A DNA stretch of 64,000 nt from Uliginosibacterium sp. (GTDB lineage: Bacteria > Pseudomonadota > Gammaproteobacteria > Burkholderiales > Rhodocyclaceae), in contig JADKDZ010000001.1 in NCBI GenBank assembly GCA_016718265.1, forward strand, positions 496,001 to 560,000, read 5' to 3'. The notes under the pieces were generated by a model. That model searched no databases, was not told the DNA's origin, and was given only the letters and a program-made list of their open reading frames with translations. The position numbers and the translations under genes were made by a program. Each line of letters opens with the position of its first letter. Position 1 is the first letter of the stretch. Shown piece after piece: positions 28,774 to 37,890 of this stretch.

Positions 28774-28820
28774 GAAAGATCTGTACGCAAATGGGAAGGC
28801 AGGTTCGCGCCAGCGTGCCC

Positions 28821-29513
28821 TCAAAACGGCGTCAAGCCCGGCCCTTGCCACAAGCGCAGGCCATCGGGCCAGGGCGCGTGGATGAAGTACAGCGGCGCAC
28901 CGTTGCGGACGATGCGATAGGGACGCAGGCAGGTATCACTGCTTGCGCCGCAGGACGGCGAGAGCATGTGCGAGACCTGGTTGGGAAGGAGGATGTTGGT
29001 TTTTCCTTGCGAGGCATTGAAATGCACCCCAATGCCGAGCGAATTGAAACTGAGGTAGTCACCTTGCAGCTTCGCTGTCGTGCAGAGGGATACGGACAGG
29101 AAATTCCGGTCCGCCATTTCGGCCACGCTGGTCACCGGAACAGCGTCTGCCGGGAAGACGTTGAACAGGCCGACGCCATTCTGGCAGATCTGCATCGTGG
29201 CACCCTGGGCATCGACCGATAGGCCGAACTCACTGACCGGCGCATAGCCGTTGGAGGTGATGCGGAGTTTGAACGACTGCTCGTCAAGCTTGAGCGTCAG
29301 GTTGCCGTTGGCATCCTGGATCGCGGCCGTGACCGAGATGGCGGTGGAATCACTGCCGCCGTACTGGAAACTGCCGGGCGGCGTGCCGCCAGAGGACGAC
29401 GAGCTGGAACTCGAACTGCCGCCGGTACTGGACCCGGCGAGGCTGCCGCTCCCGCCTCCGCCGCAGGCGGCAAGCAGCACGGACAGCACAGCAAGGATAC
29501 TCAGACGTTTCAT
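28821..29513 (-). CDS. lipoprotein with short serine linker, unknown function
   Basis: A 230-aa lipoprotein: signal MKRLSILAVLSVLLAAC with the modified cysteine C17, then GGGGSGS and a run of nine serines. This is the same Gly-Ser architecture as the tandem lipoproteins at 11-13 kb, but the globular domain differs (LKLDEQSFKLRITSNGYAP, SPSCGASSDTCLRPYRIV). It carries paired cysteines near the C-terminus. It is the third serine-linker lipoprotein of the window. Confidence 0.68.
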   Translation of the reverse strand: MKRLSILAVLSVLLAACGGGGSGSLAGSSTGGSSSSSSSSSGGTPPGSFQYGGSDSTAISVTAAIQDANGNLTLKLDEQSFKLRITSNGYAPVSEFGLSVDAQGATMQICQNGVGLFNVFPADAVPVTSVAEMADRNFLSVSLCTTAKLQGDYLSFNSLGIGVHFNASQGKTNILLPNQVSHMLSPSCGASSDTCLRPYRIVRNGAPLYFIHAPWPDGLRLWQGPGLTPF

Positions 29514-29533
29514 GTGCGCCTCCTGCCAGGGAC

Positions 29534-30106
29534 TCAGTACAGGTCGTCGATCTGTTTATCACGGATGGATTTTTCCTTGCGTAGCTCGCGCGACTCGCTC
29601 AGGCCATCATCACGGCGTGGCGCGACGATCTCGCCTTCTTTCTTGAGACGGCCATCCGCCGTTGCGGCCGCCACATCCTTGAGAATGCGCCGCCCGTCTT
29701 CACTGGTGAAGCAGGTAAAGCTCGCATTCTGGCCCGACGAGCCTTGCGGCGACGTCCAGACCCGCGCATTTACCGAGAAACGGCGCGCCGGCAGGGTCGT
29801 CCCCGCATAGCTCACAACCTCCATCTGCCCACCGCCTACACTGATGATCTCGACGCGTCCCATTGACCCATAGCGCATCTCAGCTTCCTGGCCACAGGTC
29901 TGCACACCCAGCGCCTTGGGCGAATTGTCCCCGCCACTTTGTGCACTACCCGATTTTCCCAGAACAGGCGCCGCGCCCGCTTCGCAGGGCACGTCAGAAA
30001 ACGTTGTCTTGCCCCCCTGCATGCATTTGTACACCACCGCATGAGCTGCCGGGCTCAGGCACACAGCCAGGGCAAGGCCCCCCAATATTCGCAGAACCCG
30101 AATCAC
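29534..30106 (-). CDS. secreted DUF4124-like protein
   Basis: A GTG start at 30106 is preferred because AAGGAGG lies five bases before it; this gives a clean signal peptide (MIRVLRILGGLALAVCLSPAAHA) and 190 aa. The frame also extends to an ATG at 30142 that overlaps the murB stop. The N-terminal VYKCMQGGKTTFSDVPCEAGA is the DUF4124 motif, a small disulfide domain common in beta- and gammaproteobacterial periplasmic proteins. A helical charged C-terminal tail follows (SESRELRKEKSIRDKQIDDLY). Confidence 0.7.
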   Translation of the reverse strand: MIRVLRILGGLALAVCLSPAAHAVVYKCMQGGKTTFSDVPCEAGAAPVLGKSGSAQSGGDNSPKALGVQTCGQEAEMRYGSMGRVEIISVGGGQMEVVSYAGTTLPARRFSVNARVWTSPQGSSGQNASFTCFTSEDGRRILKDVAAATADGRLKKEGEIVAPRRDDGLSESRELRKEKSIRDKQIDDLY

Positions 30107-30138
30107 CACAGCCTCCTTGCCAAAGTCATGCACGCTTT

Positions 30139-31161
30139 TCATATCACCACCGGCTCCATCTCAAGCGCGATGCCGAAACGCTCGACCACATCGCGCCGCA
30201 CCGCAGCCACCACACGCAGCACATCCACGCCGGTCGCGCCGCCGTGGTTCACCAGCACCAGCGCCTGATGCTCATACATCCCCACCGGGCCTTCCGAGTG
30301 CCCCTTCCAGCCACACTTCTCGATCAGCCAACCGGCGGCGAGCTTCTCCTTGCCATCCGGCTGCGGAAAGTTCGGCATGTCCGGATTGAATTTTTTCAAC
30401 TCGGCACATTGCTCTGCGCTGATCACCGGATTCTTGAAAAAACTGCCCGCGTTGGGGATGACGTCCGGGTCGGGCAGCTTGCGCTGACGAATGGCCATCA
30501 CGGCCTCCATCATCTGCTGCGCACTCGGGGTAATCAGCGCCCGGGCGGCCATTTCGCGCGCCAGCTCAACGTAACGCAGCAGTGGCTGCCAGCGCTTGGG
30601 CAGGCGGAACGTGACCGAAGTGATGGCAAAACGATTGGCGGCATCCTGCTTGAAGATGCTGTCACGGTAGCCAAAACAGCAGGCCGCGTGATCAAAACTC
30701 ACCAGCGCGCCACTGCGCAGATCAACGGCCTCCAGCGAGTAGAAGCGCTCGCACACCTCCAGACCGTAGGCGCCGATATTCTGCACCGGCGCCGCGCCCA
30801 CGGTCCCGGGAATCAGGGCCAGATTCTCCAGCCCGGGCCAGCCCATTTCCAGCGTCCACACCACAAAGTCATGCCAGTTCTCACCCGCACCGACCCGCAC
30901 ATAATGCGCATCGTCGTCACTGGCGATCAACTCGCGGCCGGGAATGCACATCCGCAAGACGGTGGCATCCACATCTCCCGATACCAGCAAGTTGCTGCCC
31001 CCCCCAAGCACAAAGAAACGCTCATTGGCGAGTTTGCCGCTGCGGACAAGCTGAATCAGCTGACTGGCCGAAACGATTTCGGCATAACGCCGCGCATTGC
31101 CCGGCAAGCGCAGGGTGTTGAACGGATCGAGGGGAAAATCCTGGTGAAAAACCGTTGCCAT
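30139..31161 (-). CDS. murB: UDP-N-acetylenolpyruvoylglucosamine reductase
   Basis: MurB reduces the enolpyruvyl group with NADPH and FAD to make UDP-MurNAc. At 340 aa it is the type I form, like the E. coli enzyme. FAD-binding motifs FFVLGGGSNLLVSGD and IPGTVGAAPVQNIGAYG are present, as is the catalytic serine loop NAGSFFKNP and the C-terminal glutamate region YEHQALVLVN. The start codon is the ATG at 31161. The gene is followed closely by the DUF4124-like gene on the same strand. Confidence 0.97.
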   Translation of the reverse strand: MATVFHQDFPLDPFNTLRLPGNARRYAEIVSASQLIQLVRSGKLANERFFVLGGGSNLLVSGDVDATVLRMCIPGRELIASDDDAHYVRVGAGENWHDFVVWTLEMGWPGLENLALIPGTVGAAPVQNIGAYGLEVCERFYSLEAVDLRSGALVSFDHAACCFGYRDSIFKQDAANRFAITSVTFRLPKRWQPLLRYVELAREMAARALITPSAQQMMEAVMAIRQRKLPDPDVIPNAGSFFKNPVISAEQCAELKKFNPDMPNFPQPDGKEKLAAGWLIEKCGWKGHSEGPVGMYEHQALVLVNHGGATGVDVLRVVAAVRRDVVERFGIALEMEPVVI

Positions 31162-31186
31162 GGTGTGCCTGTGAAAGGAATTTTGC

Positions 31187-31366
31187 TCAGCGCAGCGTGA
31201 GGCTGGGCTGAGCAAAATCCCCTTCACCGCGCTTGAGGCCGCGCTGCAAGGCCCGCCGGGCCGCCTGACGCAGCGCCTTGCCGGATTTCTGATGCGCCCC
31301 ACCGCCTGAGCGCTGACAGAGCGCCGGCACCAGCGGGTTGCGGGGTTTGGGTACTTTGATCTTCAT
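31187..31366 (-). CDS. small basic conserved protein, 59 aa
   Basis: MKIKVPKPRNPLVPALCQRSGGGAHQKS-type short basic proteins are common in betaproteobacteria and unnamed. AGGAG ends 9 bases before the ATG at 31366, which makes this a better start than the in-frame ATG that touches the Shine-Dalgarno. It is rich in lysine, arginine and glutamine, suggesting nucleic-acid or ribosome association. It lies just upstream of murB on the same strand. Confidence 0.62.
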   Translation of the reverse strand: MKIKVPKPRNPLVPALCQRSGGGAHQKSGKALRQAARRALQRGLKRGEGDFAQPSLTLR

Positions 31367-31456
31367 GTCTTGCATCTCCTGAGAATACTTGGCGCGCGCC
31401 AGTGGCATAGCCTGGTTGCGCCTCGCATTCTGCCCCACCAGACAGGCAACCACCAG

Positions 31457-31675
31457 CTACTCGGTGGCTTTCTCGGCGGCCTTGAGCTGCGCTTCTTGCT
31501 GCTGCTTGACCGCGTCGAGTTGCTGTTGAACGAGTTCGAGCTGCTTCTTGGCCTGCTCGGCCTCCTTGGCCTTGGCGGCGGCGATGGTGGCAGCCGAGGT
31601 GGCCGTTTCCGTGAGTCCGCAGGCGGCAAGTGCCAGGCAGGTGAGGCCGATCAGCAAGGGGTGGGTGGCACGCAT
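31457..31675 (-). CDS. small lipoprotein with coiled-coil
   Basis: A 72-aa protein: signal MRATHPLLIGLTCLALAAC, modified cysteine C19, then one alanine/glutamine-rich heptad helix (AKEAEQAKKQLELVQQQLDAVKQQQ). It resembles Lpp-like or periplasmic spacer lipoproteins in form only. Divergent from rdgC. Confidence 0.7.
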   Translation of the reverse strand: MRATHPLLIGLTCLALAACGLTETATSAATIAAAKAKEAEQAKKQLELVQQQLDAVKQQQEAQLKAAEKATE

Positions 31676-31771
31676 CGTGAAAGCTCCTGGGTTGAATTTT
31701 CTTCGTCTTATACAGCAGACGCGGGCGGCGTCGAGCACGTATGATTCTGCCTTTTGCCGCCTGCACCGACT

Positions 31772-32674
31772 ATGTGGTTTCGCAATCTTCAACTCTATCG
31801 CCTGCCCTCCCAGTGGGACATGACCGCTGATCGACTCTCCGAACAGCTTGCCCGATTGGTCTTTCAACCCTGTGGCAGCCAGGATCTGGCCACGCAAGGC
31901 TGGTCCGCTCCCCTGCACGATGCGCTGGTGCACAGCATCGGCGGCCAATGGATGATCGCCCTGGGCGTCGAGCAGCGCCTGTTGCCGGGCTCGGTGGTCA
32001 AGCAGGTGGCCGAAGAAAAGGCCGAGGAGATCGAGGCGCAACAAGGCTTCAAGCCCGGCCGCAAGCAGATGAAAGAGATCAAGGAAGCGGTGATGCAGGA
32101 GCTCTTGCCGCGCGCCTTCACCCGCCGCCGCAAGGTCTACGCCTGGATCGACCCCCAGGCAGGCTACCTCGCCGTGGATGCCTCCAGCCGCACCGCTGCC
32201 GAGCCGCTGATCGAATGCCTGCACAAGGCGCTGGATGAACTTCCGCTCAAGCTGTTGAATACCGAGCACAGCCCCGGCGGCGCCATGACGGGCTGGCTGG
32301 CGGGCAACGAGGCGCCAGCGGGCTTTTCCATCGATCTGGATTGCGAGCTACGCGCCGTCACCGATGAGGCCAGCGCGGTGCGCTACGTGCGCCACAGCCT
32401 GGAAGGTGAAGAAATCCGCGAGCACATCGCGGCCGGCAAGCAGGTGTCGAAGCTGGCGCTGACCTTTGACGACAAGGTGAGTTTCCTGCTCACCGACAAG
32501 TTCGAGATCAAGCGCATCCAGCCGCTCGACACCCTCACCGACAACAGCGAGCACGCCGACGTCACCACCCGCGAAGAGCAGTTCGATGCCGATTTTGCCT
32601 TGATGACCGGTGAATTGCGCCGCCTGATCCCCGCCCTGCTCGACGCCCTGGGGGGTGAGGTCGAAACAGTGTGA
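31772..32674 (+). CDS. rdgC: recombination-associated protein RdgC
   Basis: RdgC is a ring-forming, nucleoid-associated DNA-binding protein that restrains RecA. The 300-aa sequence matches the family throughout: MWFRNLQLYRL start, GWSAPLHDALVHSIGGQWMIAL, the basic stretch RRRKVYAWIDPQAGYLAVDA and the C-terminal FDADFALMTGELRRLIPALLDALGG. The start is the ATG at 31772. The stop overlaps the GTG start of the next gene. Confidence 0.97.
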   Translation: MWFRNLQLYRLPSQWDMTADRLSEQLARLVFQPCGSQDLATQGWSAPLHDALVHSIGGQWMIALGVEQRLLPGSVVKQVAEEKAEEIEAQQGFKPGRKQMKEIKEAVMQELLPRAFTRRRKVYAWIDPQAGYLAVDASSRTAAEPLIECLHKALDELPLKLLNTEHSPGGAMTGWLAGNEAPAGFSIDLDCELRAVTDEASAVRYVRHSLEGEEIREHIAAGKQVSKLALTFDDKVSFLLTDKFEIKRIQPLDTLTDNSEHADVTTREEQFDADFALMTGELRRLIPALLDALGGEVETV

Positions 32675-33162
32675 TCAAGGCCTACCTCGCCGGCCCCGAC
32701 GTCTTCCGCCCCGACGCACTGGCCTGGGCGGAAGCCGCGCGCAAGCAGTGCTACGCGGCGGGGGTGAAAGCCCTGATCCCGCTCGATAACGACGCCTACA
32801 CCGCTGCCGGCATCTACGCCCACAACGTCGCCATGATCCGCGCGGCCGATGTGGTGCTCGCCAACCTGAACCCGTTCCGGGGGGCCGAGCCGGATTCGGG
32901 CACTTGCTTCGAGGTGGGCTACGCCCTGGCGCTGGGCAAGCCGGTGTTCGGCTATCTCGCCGAGGCCGGCTGCTGCGCCGAGCGCGTGGCACGCTGGCAG
33001 GGCCGCCCTCTGGACGTACGCAACGACCGCCGCTACGACAGTGGCGGTCAGCTCGTCGAAGACTTCGGCCTGCCCCTCAACCTGATGCTCGCCGTCCCCG
33101 CCACCCTCGTTCAGGGGGGCCTTGGAGAGGCGCTTGCAGCCTGCCTCTCCAGCCTGCCCTGA
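32671..33162 (+). CDS. nucleoside 2-deoxyribosyltransferase family protein
   Basis: A 163-aa protein with the deoxyribosyltransferase motifs AYLAGPDVF, DVVLANLNPFRGAEPDSGTCFEVGYALALGKPVFGY, the glutamate in FEVG being the likely nucleophile. Such enzymes exchange or hydrolyse the base of deoxynucleosides in salvage. The GTG start overlaps the rdgC stop (GTGA), so the pair is coupled. Confidence 0.88.
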   Translation: MIKAYLAGPDVFRPDALAWAEAARKQCYAAGVKALIPLDNDAYTAAGIYAHNVAMIRAADVVLANLNPFRGAEPDSGTCFEVGYALALGKPVFGYLAEAGCCAERVARWQGRPLDVRNDRRYDSGGQLVEDFGLPLNLMLAVPATLVQGGLGEALAACLSSLP

Positions 33163-33170
33163 GCGGCTTT

Positions 33171-33371
33171 TCAGCGAAGTTTTGAGGTCGAGAACAGCAC
33201 GATCCCCAGCGCGATCAGCACTTCTTGCGGATAGGGAATCAGGCGCAGGAAGACCATCGCCAGAATGAAGCCAAGCAGCGAACCCAGGAAGGTGTGCGGA
33301 TAGCGCAGACCCTCGCAAAACACGCGCAGTTTGTGGGGCAGGATCTTGGCAATTTTGGGGGACAGCGCCAT
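33171..33371 (-). CDS. small membrane protein, 66 aa
   Basis: Short protein with a hydrophobic helix (TFLGSLLGFILAMVFLRLI) and a second hydrophobic stretch (VLIALGIVLFS). GGAG ends 10 bases before the ATG at 33371; an in-frame ATG at 33380 is too close to it. No family recognised. It converges on the deoxyribosyltransferase gene with an 8-bp gap. Confidence 0.55.
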   Translation of the reverse strand: MALSPKIAKILPHKLRVFCEGLRYPHTFLGSLLGFILAMVFLRLIPYPQEVLIALGIVLFSTSKLR

Positions 33372-33455
33372 CGGAATCATTCTCCAGTCAGATCAGCAGT
33401 ACACCTGCGCCAGTCGGCGCGCGGCGCAGTCTAGCAGGCAGCGGGCAACGCCGGC

Positions 33456-34316
33456 CTACCGCGTCAGCGCGATCAGCCCGATCGCCACAATCGCCGCGCC
33501 AATCGCCACGCGGTTCAGTACGCTCAGGCGCTCGCCAAACCCCACCACACCCACCAGCGTGCCCAGCACCACCACGCCGATATTCATGCTCGCAAACACC
33601 ACGGCGGGCTGACCCGGCAGGGCCCGATGGGCCTGCACGTAAAACAGGATATTGCCGAAGTTGATGGCGCCCAGCAGCAGTCCCGCGGCCAGATTTTTCC
33701 CCCGCAGGCTGACCTGCCCGCGCAGCACGCGCACGCCCTGCCAGAGGGCCATGCCCAGAAACGCCAGCACAAAGCTCACCTGGAGCGATGCCGCAAACGG
33801 CGTACCGGCCGCCGCAATCTGCTTGAGCATCACATCCACCACCGCAAAGCCGACCCACACCGTCAGCAAGGGCAGCCAGGCGTGCTCGCCAGGTGCTGCA
33901 GGCCCGGCTTCGGTCCGCCAGACAATGCCCAGCACCGCCAGCAAGCCCAAGGCGAGTCCTGCGAGCTTGAGCGGATTCGCCACTTCGCCAAACAGCAGAA
34001 ACGCCGCTGCCAGCGACAGCAGCAAAGACAGGCGCTGGGCGATATCCGTCCGCACAATGCCCGCCACGCGCACGCTCGTCGCCAGCACCAGAAACAGGCT
34101 GGGCAGCACGACCGCCAGCCCCAGCAAGGGCAGCCAGGGCGCACCAGCTTGCTGCAGGCTGGCCAGCGGCGGCTTCAGCAGCCCTGCGCAGAGGATCGCT
34201 GCCGCGAGGTAGTTCCAGGTAATCGCCTGCGCCACATCGACATCGTAGCGGCGGGCCAGCTTGAGCAGCACCGATACCAGCACACTGCAGCAGGCCGCTA
34301 ACAGAACGTAAATCAT
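33456..34316 (-). CDS. EamA-family (DMT) transporter
   Basis: A 286-aa inner-membrane protein with ten predicted helices in two EamA repeats (first about 1-130, second about 145-285). The second ends in the typical GERLSVLNRVAIGAAIVAIGLIAL. The family exports metabolites or amino acids, or takes up small molecules; substrate unknown. GAGGG precedes the ATG at 34316. Confidence 0.88.
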   Translation of the reverse strand: MIYVLLAACCSVLVSVLLKLARRYDVDVAQAITWNYLAAAILCAGLLKPPLASLQQAGAPWLPLLGLAVVLPSLFLVLATSVRVAGIVRTDIAQRLSLLLSLAAAFLLFGEVANPLKLAGLALGLLAVLGIVWRTEAGPAAPGEHAWLPLLTVWVGFAVVDVMLKQIAAAGTPFAASLQVSFVLAFLGMALWQGVRVLRGQVSLRGKNLAAGLLLGAINFGNILFYVQAHRALPGQPAVVFASMNIGVVVLGTLVGVVGFGERLSVLNRVAIGAAIVAIGLIALTR

Positions 34317-34367
34317 GAATCCCTCACCCACGTGGTCAGACCGGGCGCCATTGTGCCCGAACAGCGC

Positions 34368-35726
34368 TCAGGTCTGCTCATGCGCCAGGCCCTCGATCTT
34401 TGTCAGCAAGCCCGGTACCGGGTAGAACTCATAGGCGTTGCCGCGCTTGGCCTTGAGCAACAGCCCGAGTGATTCCAGATCGAGCAGATCAGCCCGCGCG
34501 GTCTGGTAGACCACACCGTGCGTGTGCTGGTGGGCATCGATGCGCAAGGGCGCGTCGGGATGCTTGAGCGCGCTGCGCAGCACCGCGAGCTGACGGTGAT
34601 TGAGCCGGAAGCGCAAGGCCGGCGCGTTGCGCGCCAGCAGGCGCTCAGTGTCCTGCTGTTCGGCGGTCTTGCGCGCAATATAGGCATGCAGCGCCGCAAT
34701 CGCGCGACGGATACTGCTGAGCTGGTGGAGCAGAAAATACGTTGTGTCGCCATGGTCCGTCTCGGTATGCAGATAGGCACGCACATACCGGGCAGGTGCT
34801 TTCTTGATGATGTGCGAGATCGAGACAAACTCCATCAGCCAGTAGCCGCCCCGGGCCATGGCCCAATAAAACAGGGCCCGCGCGGTGCGCCCGTTGCCAT
34901 CCACAAACGGGTGGTCGTAGCCGATCATGAAATGGATCAGGATCGCCCGCAGCACTGGATGCACAAAGGGCGACGAATCCTCGCTCGCGTTGGCAAAGGC
35001 GCACAGCGCGTCAAGGCGGCGCGGCAGCTCGGCCGCATCGGGCGGCGTGTGCAGCACATGGCCATCCCGCTGGTCGATCACCGCCACATCATTGGTGGTG
35101 CGCAAGCGGCCTGCATCTTCACTGTGCTCCAGGGTATCCACGGTCAGCAAACGATGCAGCGCCAGCACGCGCTCGGGCGTAATGGGCGTATGGCGCAGCT
35201 CACTCAGATGCTCCATGGCGCGGTAGTTATTGAAGATCATCTGCTCGCTGTGGTCACGCGGGCGCCGCCCCTCCCGCAGCATGTCGGCGGCCACCTTGCG
35301 CGTCGTCGCCGCGCCTTCGAGCTGGCTGGAGGTAATCGCCTCTTCGATCAGCGAGGCCAGCAGATAGGGCTGGCGGCTCTCGTGAATCGGCGCGCCTTCG
35401 GGCGCGCGGATCTGCCCGGCCGCGTCACGATCAATGTGGTGCAGATCGATCAGCAGCGGCTGTGGCGTGGCAAAGCGAAACGCCCGCCCCGCCTTGTCCT
35501 GCAACGGCAACGCCTGCATCAGCGGCGTGCGCCCAAGGCAGGTCGCCGCCCACCATTGCTCATGATTCAGGCCCGCCGGCGGATTGCGGTAGCGCAGCTC
35601 GTCGCGATGCAGATAGCGCCCGCCCGGCAAGGGGCTGGCGTGCTCAGCCAGCAGCGCGAGCGCCTCGGGCTGCGCCAGCGACGACAGCACCTGCAACAGA
35701 TCGGGGGGCACACGAGGGATGCGCAT
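34368..35726 (-). CDS. Fic-domain protein (AMPylator family) with inhibitory helix and C-terminal winged helix
   Basis: A 452-aa Fic protein. The complete catalytic motif HPFVDGNGRTAR begins at H272. An inhibitory motif of the (S/T)xxxE(G/N) type is present at S133 to G138 (SSQLEG), as in class II Fic proteins, where the glutamate blocks productive ATP binding until released. A Fic_N-like domain precedes, and the C-terminal 90 residues resemble a winged helix-turn-helix (LNHRQLAVLRSALKH, ARADLLDLESLGLL). A perfect 9-bp-arm palindrome ends at the start codon (35728-35755), consistent with autoregulation by the C-terminal domain. No Shine-Dalgarno is visible. Confidence 0.92.
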   Translation of the reverse strand: MRIPRVPPDLLQVLSSLAQPEALALLAEHASPLPGGRYLHRDELRYRNPPAGLNHEQWWAATCLGRTPLMQALPLQDKAGRAFRFATPQPLLIDLHHIDRDAAGQIRAPEGAPIHESRQPYLLASLIEEAITSSQLEGAATTRKVAADMLREGRRPRDHSEQMIFNNYRAMEHLSELRHTPITPERVLALHRLLTVDTLEHSEDAGRLRTTNDVAVIDQRDGHVLHTPPDAAELPRRLDALCAFANASEDSSPFVHPVLRAILIHFMIGYDHPFVDGNGRTARALFYWAMARGGYWLMEFVSISHIIKKAPARYVRAYLHTETDHGDTTYFLLHQLSSIRRAIAALHAYIARKTAEQQDTERLLARNAPALRFRLNHRQLAVLRSALKHPDAPLRIDAHQHTHGVVYQTARADLLDLESLGLLLKAKRGNAYEFYPVPGLLTKIEGLAHEQT

Positions 35727-35727
35727 G

Positions 35728-35755
35728 TCTACTAATCTTTAATTGAATTAGTAGA
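35728..35755 (-). promoter_or_regulatory. palindromic operator candidate at the fic start codon
   Basis: TCTACTAAT (35728-35736) and ATTAGTAGA (35747-35755) form a perfect inverted repeat with a 10-base AT-rich spacer. It lies one base upstream of the fic ATG (35724-35726), so a bound protein would block transcription or ribosome access. Confidence 0.6.
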
Positions 35756-35818
35756 ATTTAGCAGGCTTTGCAGGAAAACGGCCAAAGGATTGCACCCAAG
35801 CCGTCAGAACTCCCCAAG

Positions 35819-35863
35819 CACCTGCCCGGAGAACCAAGCGCAGCGCGGCTCTCTGGGCAGGTG
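35819..35863. repeat. GAGCC/GGCTC-type hairpin downstream of the export operon
   Basis: CACCTGCCC (35819-35827) pairs with GGGCAGGTG (35855-35863), and the inner part has imperfect GAGAACC/GGCTCTC arms. The T run follows on the plus strand only, while the neighbouring genes are on the minus strand, so it is better described as a repeat element than a dedicated terminator. Confidence 0.6.
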
Positions 35864-35875
35864 TTTTCGGGTGGT

Positions 35876-37092
35876 TTACTCGTGGCGCAGCGCTTCGATC
35901 GGGTCGAGCCGGGCGGCGCGGCGCGCCGGCACAAAGCCGAAAAGCACGCCGATGCTGGCCGAGACGCAGAAGGCGAGCAGCACGATCTGCAGGTCCAGCA
36001 CCAGCGGCAGGCCCATCGCCGCCGCGAGGCCCGCCGAGGCCAGCAGTGCCAGCAGAATGCCGAGCAGGCCACCGAAAGAAGAGAGCGCCACAGCTTCGAC
36101 GAGGAACTGCAGCAGCACTTCGTTCTCCAGCGCGCCGATGGCAAGCCGCGTGCCGATTTCACGGGTGCGCTCGGTCACCGAGACCAGCATGATGTTCATG
36201 ATGCCGATGCCGCCCACCAGCAGGCTCACCGCCGCCACCGCGCCGAGCAGGGCGGTGAGAATTCTGGTGGTGCTCGATAGGGTTTCGGCGATCTGCTTGG
36301 TATCGAAGACCGAGAAGTTGTCGCTCTCGTTCGGCGCGAGGGACCGGCGCTCGCGCATCAGGGCGGTGACGTCCTTGACGACCTTGTCGGTGCGCACGTC
36401 GTCGCGCACCGAGATCATCAAGGTGCCCACATCCTGCCGGCTGCGTCGGCCGGCCACACGGCGCTGATAGGCCTTGAGCGGCAGCAGGATGATGTCATCC
36501 TGATCCTGGCCCATCGCCGACTGGCCCTTGGACAGCAAGACCCCGACCACCTCGCAGCTGATGCCGCGGAAGCGGATCTTCTCGCCCAGCGGGCTGGTGT
36601 TGGAGAAGAGTGACTTCTTCACGGTCTGGCCCAGCACGCAGACCGCGCGGCCGGCGCGTTGCTCGCTGTCATAAAAGAACCGCCCCTCGGCGAGCTTCCA
36701 GTTGCCCACCTCCTGATAGGCCGGCGAAGTGCCGGTCACCGGCGTGAACACGCTCTCGGTCATGTAGCTCACGGTGCTGCCGCGCGAGGCAACCGGTGCC
36801 ACCGCGCGTACGCCGTTGACGCCTTCGAGGATCGCGCCGACATCGTCTTCCTTGAAAGCCGGCGCCCAGCCAGCCGGCTGACCGGGCGTCATACGCTGGC
36901 CGGGGCGGACGATGACGAGATTGCTACCCAGGCTGGAGACCTGGGCGGTAATCATCTCGGTGGCACCATTGCCCAGGGTGACCATGGTGATGACGGCAGC
37001 AACCCCGATGACGATGCCGAGCACGGTGAGCGAGGCACGCATCAGGTTGCGACGGATCTCGCGGATGGCAAGCAGGAGCGCGTTCCAGAACA

Positions 37093-37096
<4 letters not shown>
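35876..37096 (-). CDS. MacB-type ABC transporter permease
   Basis: A 406-aa permease of the MacB/FtsX superfamily. It has an N-terminal helix (RRNLMRASLTVLGIVIGVAAVITMVTLG), a large periplasmic MacB_PCD domain (about 45-240) and three C-terminal helices (about 280-395), ending in the family tail DPIEALRHE. Unlike E. coli MacB the ATPase is a separate protein, encoded just upstream with a 4-bp overlap. With the adaptor and outer-membrane factor it forms a tripartite pump; the substrate could be a macrolide, peptide, lipopeptide or siderophore. Confidence 0.93.
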
Positions 37097-37806
<710 letters not shown>

Positions 37807-37850
37807 GCCGGCACGCTTCAGCACCGCCGCACTGCCCAAGGGCCCGCGGC

Positions 37851-37870
37851 CGCTTCGCGGGAATGACGGA
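37851..37870. repeat. dRS3-like repeat, partial copy D
   Basis: CGCTTCGCGGGAATGACGGA matches the right half of the copy at 5631-5657. The left ATTCCC arm is missing. It lies in the short gap between the adaptor and ATPase genes of the export operon. Confidence 0.6.
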
Positions 37871-37890
37871 GGGCTGTGTGTGAAACGCTG

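Noticed and set aside
29863..31200. 445-codon frame antisense to murB
   Set aside because: The murB frame is conserved throughout; the antisense protein has no recognisable features.
35819..35863. Terminator for the export operon
   Set aside because: The T run lies on the plus-strand side only, while the operon is on the minus strand; annotated as a repeat hairpin instead.
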